This document shows, piece after piece, positions 54,639 to 62,014 of a DNA stretch of 64,000 nt; position 1 is the first letter of the stretch; every line of letters starts with the position of its first letter. Source of the DNA: Clostridia bacterium (GTDB lineage Bacteria > Bacillota > Clostridia > Peptostreptococcales > Anaerovoracaceae). Made by a program: the position numbers and the translations under genes. The notes beneath the pieces are model-generated. The model ran no database searches. It was not told where the DNA came from and saw only the letters and a program-made list of their open reading frames with translations. Location: assembly GCA_900766045.1 (NCBI GenBank), contig CAAFTW010000055.1, positions 1 through 64,000 on the forward strand. The letters run 5' to 3'.

Positions 54639-55685
54639 TTCAGCCAGAAGAAATACGGCATGAACCGGGAGACTCCCTTCGAATCCCGCTACTTCTCCGT
54701 CATCATGGACAGTTCTGGAAAGACGGTTTCTGTCAATACCAAACAGATCGCTTCGGTCAATCAGAAACAGGCCGTGCAATATGCGAAGAAGGTCCGGCAG
54801 TCCGGCCACACCACCGGATTTTATAAGAATTACCGCTTTATGATTACCACAACCAGCAATGGCCAGACCGCCGTATGCTTTCTGGACTGCGGGCGGTCGC
54901 TGGACAATTTCAAGGACTTCCTGACCGACAGTTTCCTTGTTTCCCTTGGGGGTCTGGCAGCCGTTTTCGTTCTGATTCTCTTTTTGTCGAAAATGGCCAT
55001 GCAGCCTGCCTATGAGAGCTACAAGCGGCAGAGGCGCTTCATCACGGACGCGGGGCATGAGATCAAGACGCCGCTGACGGTCATCGACGCGGATCTGGCG
55101 GTTCTGGAGATGGAAAGCGGGGAGAACGAGTGGTGCAGCGACATCCACAAGCAGGTGGAGCGCCTGACGGATCTGACCAATCACCTGATCCAGCTTTCCA
55201 AACTGGAAGAGGCATCCCCGGAGGACCTGCAGAACTGGGCCGAGATGGACCTTTCTTCCAGCGTTCAGGAAATGGCAGAGTCTTTTCAGAGCCGGGCAAA
55301 GGTTGAACGCAAGGAGTTCAGCCTGGATATCCAGCCGGACATCCGGTATTTCGGTGACGAAAAGGTCCTGAAGGAGCTGACTTCCATTCTCCTCGACAAC
55401 GCGATAAAATATTCTCCGGAAGACGGAAAAATCGCACTTTCGTTGAAAAAGAAAAAGAAGGATATTTTCCTGACCGTTGAAAACACAACGAACCCGCTGA
55501 ATACCAGCGATCTGGAACATCTTTTCGACCGTTTTTACCGGGATGACGCTTCTCATAATGCGGAGACCGGCGGATACGGGATCGGGCTTTCCATTGCAAA
55601 GGCGGCCGCGGAAATGCACCACGGGAAAATCACGGCTTCTTCTGAAGACGGCCATTCGCTGAAAATGACGGTTCTCCTGCGCTGA
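54639..55685 (+). pseudogene. Sensor histidine kinase, 5'-truncated at the IS end
   Basis: Codes from the middle of an extracellular sensor region (FSQKKYGMNRETPFESRYFS onward) through one transmembrane helix (LVSLGGLAAVFVLILFL), a HisKA domain with the phospho-accepting His in DAGHEIKTPLT, and a complete HATPase_c domain (LLDNAIKYSPEDGK, GGYGIGLSIAKAAA). The expected N-terminal membrane helix, the start and the partner response regulator are missing; the first open codon available (GTG 54615) lies inside the IS end and has no proper ribosome site. The catalytic part is intact, so the loss seems recent. Confidence 0.75.
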
Positions 55686-55712
55686 ACATTCAAGGAGCGG
55701 GAAGGAACGGAA

Positions 55713-55845
55713 GGCCAGACTGCAGCCGGAAGACCGGACGCAGCAGAGGCCAGGTCACAACCGAAAGACAGGCCACAGCAGAGATCAGTCACTGCGGAAG
55801 GGACCGTCACAGCAGGGAAAATTCCCTTGGCGGGTGGGTTTTGAC
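55713..55845. repeat. 35-bp tandem array with adjacent GTCAAAACCCA motif
   Basis: Units start at 55713, 55748 and 55783 (GGCCAG, GGCCAG, GATCAG), exactly 35 bp apart and sharing CAGCAGA-type ends. A minus-orientation GTCAAAACCCA (55835-55845), a variant of the dispersed motif, lies at the far side. Located in the 240-bp gap before the PLP enzyme. Confidence 0.6.
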
Positions 55846-55924
55846 GGATCCGCAGAAGCAGATGAAACAGCCGTAAATTCAATCGGTATTAAATATAGTT
55901 CAAACAGAAAACAGGGAGGACATT

Positions 55925-56980
55925 ATGACTTTAGGCAGAGAAAAGATTCATTTTCTGAACACGCCGACGCCTCTTGAACGGATGGACCGCGTATCGGAAG
56001 ACCTCGGCATTGAATTCTGGATGAAGAGGGACGATCTGACCAATCTGGGCACCGGCGGAAACAAGCTGCGCAAGCTGGAGTATTTCCTGAAGGACGCTCT
56101 GGACCAGCACGCAACGATGCTGCTGACTGTGGGAGGCGCACAGACCAATCACGGCCGCCTGACCGCCGCTGCAGCCGCAAAATTCGGCCTGAAATCGGCG
56201 ATCGTCTCGGTGGATGAGTATCCGGGCGAATTGTCCGCAAATCTGCTTCTGGACGGCATTATGGACTGTCACGTCTATCTGGTGCACCAGAAGGAAGGGG
56301 AGGACGCCGATGAACTGCTGGACAAGGCCGTTGCGAAAGTCACGGCAGAGTGGGAGGCAAAGGGCGAAAAGGTCTATTATATCCCGATGGGCGGCTCCAA
56401 TGAGCTGGGCGCGCTGGGCTATTATGACTGCGCTGTGGAGCTCGATCAGCAGATTCAGGAAAAGCATCTGAAGAATCCTCACCTCATCGTCACTGCAGGA
56501 AGCCTTGGCACCTACACCGGCCTTGCCGCGGCCATCGCCAATGAGCACCTCTCCATGAAGCTTTCCGGAATTTCCGTCCTGCCGTTTAACGGCGCTGACA
56601 GCGAAGAAAAACGCAGAAACGGGCAAAAGGACGCAAAAGCGTATTACGACCGTCTGAAGGCGTATTACGGCCTCACAGAGGACATTCCTGAAGAGGACTT
56701 CGACCTGATCACCGAGTACGACGGCGGTGCCTATAACAATCCGCTGAAAAGCGTCCGCGAGGCGATGTATTACCTGGCGAGAAAAGAGGGCATTATCACC
56801 GACCCGTGCTACACCGGAAAGACCTTCTCCGGCATCGTCTCCATGGCAAAGAAGGGCCTGTTCAAGGTTGAAACGGTCATCATGATCCACACCGGCGGTA
56901 TTCCGGGAATCTACACGAAACACCACCGCGTGGAAATGGAAAAGGAACTGATCGACCATATCCATATCCTGAATAAATAG
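55925..56980 (+). CDS. PLP-dependent D-cysteine desulfhydrase / ACC deaminase family protein
   Basis: 351 residues, fold type II. FWMKRDDLTNLGTGGNKLRKLEY includes the PLP-binding lysine (GGNK), VGGAQTNHGRLTAAAA is the substrate loop and VTAGSLGTYTGLAAAIA the phosphate-binding loop, with the terminal MIHTGGIPGIY. Family members break down D-cysteine to pyruvate, H2S and ammonia, or deaminate 1-aminocyclopropane-1-carboxylate; D-cysteine or a similar D-amino acid is the more likely substrate. GGGAGG ribosome site. Single gene. Confidence 0.88.
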   Translation: MTLGREKIHFLNTPTPLERMDRVSEDLGIEFWMKRDDLTNLGTGGNKLRKLEYFLKDALDQHATMLLTVGGAQTNHGRLTAAAAAKFGLKSAIVSVDEYPGELSANLLLDGIMDCHVYLVHQKEGEDADELLDKAVAKVTAEWEAKGEKVYYIPMGGSNELGALGYYDCAVELDQQIQEKHLKNPHLIVTAGSLGTYTGLAAAIANEHLSMKLSGISVLPFNGADSEEKRRNGQKDAKAYYDRLKAYYGLTEDIPEEDFDLITEYDGGAYNNPLKSVREAMYYLARKEGIITDPCYTGKTFSGIVSMAKKGLFKVETVIMIHTGGIPGIYTKHHRVEMEKELIDHIHILNK

Positions 56981-56993
56981 TTCCCATACGATT

Positions 56994-57087
56994 TTCCGAC
57001 GCTTCTGCTCTCTGATGCGTCGGAACTTCTTTCGTTTCAGCCGATTCTCCGACACTTTATTTTCTCTGTCGGAGAATCGGCTTTTTT
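56994..57087 (+). terminator. Two successive hairpins, the second a terminator
   Basis: TTCCGACGC (56994-57002) with GCGTCGGAA (57017-57025), then AGCCGATTCTCCGACA (57039-57054) with TGTCGGAGAATCGGCT (57067-57082) and TTTTT. The two stems share the TCCGAC element. From 57088 to 57344 there is no gene; a TATAGAC near 57216 could serve the alarmone synthetase. Confidence 0.8.
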
Positions 57088-57344
57088 AGCAGTATTTTCC
57101 GACGCTTCTGGCTGCCTGTGAAGCCGCGCCGCATAATTTCATCACAAACACACTTCATAAATCCACAGATCCTTCACGGCTTTCCTTAAGTAGATTTAAC
57201 GTTCATCTAGTATGATATAGACATCTTCAGAACAGAACGCTGCAGAAACAACGGCAGAATCCTGCCGGGACAGCGGCGCGGCCGGAAATCCCGGGAGCTG
57301 TATGAGACAGGACAGCAGAAGATATTAAGGAGGCTGTAAAACCA

Positions 57345-58040
57345 ATGACTCTGATTTATACAGGAAAAGAAAATAAGACGACGGGAATCGTCAGTGATAC
57401 AGAAAAATTCTACGGAAAATACTATTACACGTTAAAGGAGACGGAAAACTGGCTGGTGGACACGATCCGCCGTCACACGAAGGAAACCCAGACTGCCGAC
57501 GACATGCAGCAGATTCAGTACTGCAGCAGCAGAATCAAATCTGCAGGAAGTATGATCGCAAAACTCCAGAAAAAAGGTCTGCGGCCGGACGCGGAAAACG
57601 CGCTCAGCGAAATTCATGATGCTGTAGGCGTCCGCATGATCTGTCCGTTTAATGATGATATCTACGCCGCCGCGGAGTGGCTGAGAAGCCTTCCGGGAAT
57701 CCGGACGGTCCAGTTGAAGGATTACGTTAAGCATCCCAAGGCCAGCGGATACCGGAGCTATCACATGATCCTCTTCATCCCGAAGAGGCATGAAGGCCAG
57801 GTCTGCGGCGGGAGATACCAGGGCAAAGAGGGCGTTTTCGCGGAGGTACAGATCCGTACCATCGCCATGGACTTCTGGGCCTGTCTGGATCACCAGCTCA
57901 GCTATAAGAAGAATAACAGCACGAGTCAGGAACTCCTGCGCGCCGAGCTGAAGAGCTGCGCGGATGAAATCACATCCGTCGACCTTTCCATGCAGACCTT
58001 AAGAGATCTGATCCGCAGGAGCAGTGAAATGAGCGCATAA
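57345..58040 (+). CDS. Small alarmone synthetase (RelQ/YjbM-type GTP pyrophosphokinase)
   Basis: 231 residues, essentially one RelA/SpoT synthetase domain without hydrolase, TGS or ACT domains. DAVGVRMICPFNDDIY, KHPKASGYRSYHMIL (substrate loop) and FAEVQIRTIAMDFWACLDHQL (catalytic Glu) are typical of RelQ/YjbM. Makes (p)ppGpp from ATP and GDP/GTP during stress, acting in the cytoplasm, often as a tetramer. AAGGAGG ribosome site. Single gene with a bidirectional terminator facing the sigma-factor gene. Confidence 0.92.
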   Translation: MTLIYTGKENKTTGIVSDTEKFYGKYYYTLKETENWLVDTIRRHTKETQTADDMQQIQYCSSRIKSAGSMIAKLQKKGLRPDAENALSEIHDAVGVRMICPFNDDIYAAAEWLRSLPGIRTVQLKDYVKHPKASGYRSYHMILFIPKRHEGQVCGGRYQGKEGVFAEVQIRTIAMDFWACLDHQLSYKKNNSTSQELLRAELKSCADEITSVDLSMQTLRDLIRRSSEMSA

Positions 58041-58087
58041 ACACACAAACACAAGCATACAAGCATATAGAAAAACAACGCCAAAAC

Positions 58088-58134
58088 GAAGAAAGCGCCG
58101 GCAGGGGAATCGACCTCATGCCGGCGCTTTCTTC
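58088..58134. terminator. Bidirectional terminator
   Basis: GAAAGCGCCGGCA (58091-58103) pairs with TGCCGGCGCTTTC (58119-58131) between the convergent alarmone synthetase and sigma-factor genes. Confidence 0.85.
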
Positions 58135-58158
58135 ATGTATATATACGGTTTTTACTCT

Positions 58159-58896
58159 CTATTTTCGGTGCAGTTCTTCACGGAACTGTTTAATGATATT
58201 TCTTTCTGCTCTGGAAATCGTCATCTGCGATACACCGAGTGTTTTTGCGATTGAAGACTGTGAACGGTTAAAAATAAAGCGTTCACGGAAAATGTATTTA
58301 TTCTGGTCGCTGAGCTTTTCCAGCACGGTGTCGATGATATCGGACATCTCCACCCGATCGAATCCTTTTTCATCAAAACCGGTGTATTTCTCCAGGAATG
58401 CACTTTCACCATCCTCGCCGGCATCTTCAAAGGTCTTATCCAGGGAATAGGTTCCGTATGCCTGGGAACCTTCCATGGACTCAATAATCTGTTCTTCCGT
58501 AAATCCGGTGTACTCTGCGATTTCCGGAATCGTCGGCTGTTTGTGATTCTTACTGTACAGTTCTTCCTTGGCCTTCTGGACTTTGGATGCAATTTCCTTC
58601 AGACGGCGCGGAACCTTGAGGCTCCACTGCTTATCACGGAAATACTTCTTAATCTCGCCCAGAATCGTCGGCGTCGCAAAGGAACTGAATTCAAACCCTC
58701 TGGAAGGGTCAAAACGTTCTACTGCCTGAACCAGAGCAAGCGCTCCTACCTGGTATAAATCGTCGTAATCCACGCCTTTATTCAGGTACTTGCGGATGAG
58801 AATGTCGACCATATAAAGATGACTCTCCACCAATTCGTTCCGTTTTTCAATTGTCGGGTTTTCTTTATATTTGACAAACTCTTGCAGATCGGACAT
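58159..58896 (-). CDS. SigB/SigF-group RNA polymerase sigma factor
   Basis: 245 residues with region 2 (YMVDILIRKYLNKGVDYDDLYQVGALALVQAVERFDP), region 2.3-2.4 (FSSFATPTILGEIKKYFRD), region 3 (VPRRLKEIASKVQ) and region 4 (RERFIFNRSQSSIAKTLGVSQMTISRAER), the arrangement of general-stress SigB and sporulation SigF/SigG factors. It follows its anti-sigma partner by a single base, so translation is coupled. No anti-anti-sigma (RsbV/SpoIIAA) gene precedes the pair, in contrast to sigB and spoIIA operons. Which regulon it controls is not visible here. Confidence 0.9.
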   Translation of the reverse strand: MSDLQEFVKYKENPTIEKRNELVESHLYMVDILIRKYLNKGVDYDDLYQVGALALVQAVERFDPSRGFEFSSFATPTILGEIKKYFRDKQWSLKVPRRLKEIASKVQKAKEELYSKNHKQPTIPEIAEYTGFTEEQIIESMEGSQAYGTYSLDKTFEDAGEDGESAFLEKYTGFDEKGFDRVEMSDIIDTVLEKLSDQNKYIFRERFIFNRSQSSIAKTLGVSQMTISRAERNIIKQFREELHRK

Positions 58897-58897
58897 A

Positions 58898-59296
58898 TTA
58901 CACTCTTTTCGTCATTGTAATGCGTTTTCTGCCCTCTTCATCTTTATCGAATGTCACGTCATTCATCAGAGACTTGATGACAAAAACGCCCACGTCTCCC
59001 TCCTGCGGACACTTGCGGCAAGGAGGATTCAGCTTCGCAAGCGTGTGCTTGCTGCAGTCGTCTTTTACGATGATATCTATTTTACCTTTTTCTACGTCGC
59101 AGTCAACTTCATATTGATCGGAAAATCCGCTGAATCCGTGGCAGGATACATTCTTGCACGCTTCGCAGACTGCTGTCTTAATATCTTCCGCAGCATCCAG
59201 ATCAAAACCTGCCGTTGTGGCAACGGATGTAATGGCAAGCCGTACCATCGTCAGATATTCTGGTTTCCCCGGGATGATAAATTTAAGATGATCCAT
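58898..59296 (-). CDS. Anti-sigma factor (RsbW/SpoIIAB-like) with a cysteine-rich ATP-lid region
   Basis: 132 residues of the GHKL serine-kinase type. The N box is AVCEACKNVSCHGF (Glu45, Asn49), and the C-terminal GVFVIKSLMNDV is the G2-box equivalent. Where RsbW has DNGxGI and a flexible lid, this protein has DDCSKHTLAKLNPPCRKCP: Cys81, His84, Cys93 and Cys96, with further Cys44, 47, 52 and 66. The set looks able to bind Zn2+ or a redox group. It should hold the downstream sigma factor inactive; the start at 59296 follows GAGGGG. ATP-binding residues are only partly conserved. Confidence 0.83.
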   Translation of the reverse strand: MDHLKFIIPGKPEYLTMVRLAITSVATTAGFDLDAAEDIKTAVCEACKNVSCHGFSGFSDQYEVDCDVEKGKIDIIVKDDCSKHTLAKLNPPCRKCPQEGDVGVFVIKSLMNDVTFDKDEEGRKRITMTKRV

Positions 59297-59393
59297 TGAT
59301 TTACCCCTCATACTTTCCATTCATAATCATGCGGATTATCCGCATGATTGTATATACCCAGTTTTTCAATAAAACAACCGGAAACATCAGAAG

Positions 59394-59444
59394 GGGACTG
59401 CCGTCCCCGACGACTTTTCATATGCGTCAGGGGCTGGCGGTCCC
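59394..59444. repeat. Strong hairpin after gyrA
   Basis: GGGACTGCC (59394-59402) with GGCGGTCCC (59436-59444) and further inner pairing (CCCCGACG with CGTCAGGGG). Little U-tract follows in the minus direction. A second hairpin AATCATGCGGA/TCCGCATGATT lies at 59325-59349, between gyrA and the anti-sigma gene. Confidence 0.55.
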
Positions 59445-59480
59445 GGTACTGACATTAATAATCTGAATGAAAATCAGAGG

Positions 59481-61991
59481 TTAAAACTTCATGGTTTCCT
59501 GTTTATCTGCTTCTGCGGCATCTTCTGCTGCGGCATTATCTGCCTCGGCTTTCTCAATGTCGTTTTCTCCGATCACCTTGGCCATGGCAACGATCTTGCT
59601 GTTATCATCGACCTTCATGATCTTTACACCCTGGGTTGCGCGGCTTAAAATGCTGACATCTGTTGCCTTGATCCGGATGACAACGCCGTCGGAATTGATC
59701 AGCATGACCTCATCCTCGTCATCGACGCAGATTGCGCCGATCAGATATCCAGTCTTGTCGAAGCGGCTCTTGTCATAGGTCAGCATGCCCTTTCCGCCTC
59801 TGGTCTGGCGCTTGTAATCACTGACGGCTGTTCTCTTTCCATAGCCGTTTTCCGTAACCACCAGCAGTTTCTTTCCTCTGCCGACCAGATCCATGGAAAC
59901 AACTTCATCGTCGCCTTCCAGGTTGATTCCGCGTACGCCTCTGGCATTTCTTCCCATCGGACGGACATCCTCTTCATTGAAGCGGATGGATTTTCCTTCA
60001 CGGGTAACCAGAATGACATCGTTGTCTCCGGAGGAAACCTTGATGTCGATCAGCTGATCGCCGTCCTTCAGGCTGATCGCGATAATTCCGTTCTGACGGT
60101 GTGTGTCGAACAGGTTAAGGGCTGTCTTCTTGATCACGCCCTTCTTTGTCACGGCAATCAGATAGCGGTCTTCCGCCTCAAAGTTCTTCACCGGAATAAC
60201 CGCAGTGATTCTCTCACGCTGCATCAGATTCAGGAAATTGATCGCCGGGGTTCCTCTGGCCGTTCTGGACGCTTCTGGAACCTGGTAGGCCTTCATCTTG
60301 TATGCCTTTCCGGTGTTGGTGAAGAACATCAGCCAGTCATGGGTGGAGGTCATAATCAGATCCTTCACGAAGTCGTTCTTTCTGGTGGTCAGGCCAGTAA
60401 TGCCCTTGCCTCCGCGCTTCTGCGGCTTGTAGGTATCTGCCGGAACACGCTTGATGTATCCCAGATGGGTGAGGGTGACCGCAACAGTCTCGTCCTCGAT
60501 CAGATCTTCCTCATCGATGTCATCGACATCGCGCTCGATCTTGGTGCGGCGCTCGTCGCCGTATTTATCCTTGATTTCAAGCAGTTCGTCCTTAATAACG
60601 CCCATCAGCTTGTGATCGTCAGCCAGCAGGGAATTATAGTAGGCGATCTTCTGCTGAAGTTCCTGATATTCCTTCTCGATTTTCTCGCGTTCCAGTCCCT
60701 GCAGACGGGCCAGACGCATGTCCAGAATAGCCTGGGCCTGAATATCATCCAGTCCGAAACGCTCCATCAGACGTTCTTTTGCATCGTTATATGCGCTTCT
60801 GATAATGCGGATGATTTCATCGATATTATCGATCGCGATACGCAGTCCTTCCAGAATGTGCGCCCTTGCTTCTGCCTTCTTCAAGTCGAAAAGGGTTCTT
60901 CTGGTGACGACTTCCTTCTGGAATTTCAGGTACTCATGCAGGATCTCTCTCAGGTTGAGAAGCTGCGGCTGTCCATCTACCAGAGCGATCATGATGGCGC
61001 TGAAGTTCTGCTGCAGGGCAGTGTGCTTATATAGCTTGTTCAGCGTGATCTGCGGGTTGGCGTCCCTCTTCAGCTCGATGACAATCCGCATTCCTTCACG
61101 GTTGGACTCATCACGGATCTCGGAGATTCCGTCGATGCTCTTATCCTTTACCAGTTCGGCGATGCGCTCGATCAGGCGGGCCTTATTGACCATGTACGGA
61201 ATTTCCGTAACAACGATCTGAGAACGGCCTCTGCTGGTCTCCTGAATTTCACAGCAGGCTCTGACCTTGATCTTTCCCTGTCCGGTCCGGTATGCCTCGC
61301 GGATTCCGGATTTTCCCAGAATTCTGGCTCCGGTAGGGAAGTCCGGTCCCTTGATGATCGGAATCAGGTCGTCGACAGATGCGTCCGGATGATCGATCAG
61401 ATAGACCGTCGCGTCGATGGTGTCACCCAGATTATGCGGCGGGATATTGGTTGCCATTCCGACGGCAATTCCGTTGGAACCGTTGACCAGAAGGTTCGGG
61501 TAACGGCTCGGCAGAACCACCGGCTCTTTTTCTTCTCCGTCGAAGTTCGGGACAAAATCAACCGTATCCTTGTCAATGTCTCTCAGCATCTGCAAGGAGA
61601 AATGGCTCATTCTCGCCTCGGTATAACGCTGTGCCGCAGCGCTGTCTCCGTCGATGGATCCAAAGTTTCCGTGGCCGTCTACCAGCGGATAGCGCATGGA
61701 GAAATCCTGCGCCATACGGACCATTGCGTCGTAAATGGAAGAATCGCCGTGCGGATGATATTTACCCATAACCTCTCCGACAATTCTGGCCGACTTTTTA
61801 TATGGTTTATCCGGCGTAACACCCAGCTGAGACATTCCGTACAGAATCCTTCTGTGTACCGGCTTCATGCCGTCGCGTACATCAGGAAGCGCACGTCCTA
61901 CGATAACGCTCATGGCGTAGTCGATGTAGGAGTTTTTCATCTCATCGTGGATCTCATGCCTGATTAATTTGCTGTCTTCTAAATTTTCCAC
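59481..61991 (-). CDS. gyrA: DNA gyrase subunit A
   Basis: 836 residues. Cuts and rejoins DNA to introduce negative supercoils with GyrB. Catalytic Tyr123 is in QRYTEARM; the quinolone region HPHGDSSIYDAM has Ser84 and Asp88 at the positions of E. coli Ser83 and Asp87, the susceptible form. The C-terminal beta-pinwheel carries the GyrA box in QKRGGKG, which separates it from ParC. An acidic tail (about 810-836) ends the protein. GTG start at 61991 with AAGGAG; 23 bp after gyrB. Confidence 0.97.
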   Translation of the reverse strand: MENLEDSKLIRHEIHDEMKNSYIDYAMSVIVGRALPDVRDGMKPVHRRILYGMSQLGVTPDKPYKKSARIVGEVMGKYHPHGDSSIYDAMVRMAQDFSMRYPLVDGHGNFGSIDGDSAAAQRYTEARMSHFSLQMLRDIDKDTVDFVPNFDGEEKEPVVLPSRYPNLLVNGSNGIAVGMATNIPPHNLGDTIDATVYLIDHPDASVDDLIPIIKGPDFPTGARILGKSGIREAYRTGQGKIKVRACCEIQETSRGRSQIVVTEIPYMVNKARLIERIAELVKDKSIDGISEIRDESNREGMRIVIELKRDANPQITLNKLYKHTALQQNFSAIMIALVDGQPQLLNLREILHEYLKFQKEVVTRRTLFDLKKAEARAHILEGLRIAIDNIDEIIRIIRSAYNDAKERLMERFGLDDIQAQAILDMRLARLQGLEREKIEKEYQELQQKIAYYNSLLADDHKLMGVIKDELLEIKDKYGDERRTKIERDVDDIDEEDLIEDETVAVTLTHLGYIKRVPADTYKPQKRGGKGITGLTTRKNDFVKDLIMTSTHDWLMFFTNTGKAYKMKAYQVPEASRTARGTPAINFLNLMQRERITAVIPVKNFEAEDRYLIAVTKKGVIKKTALNLFDTHRQNGIIAISLKDGDQLIDIKVSSGDNDVILVTREGKSIRFNEEDVRPMGRNARGVRGINLEGDDEVVSMDLVGRGKKLLVVTENGYGKRTAVSDYKRQTRGGKGMLTYDKSRFDKTGYLIGAICVDDEDEVMLINSDGVVIRIKATDVSILSRATQGVKIMKVDDNSKIVAMAKVIGENDIEKAEADNAAAEDAAEADKQETMKF

Positions 61992-62014
61992 CTGTTACTC
62001 CTTCTGCACTCTTT

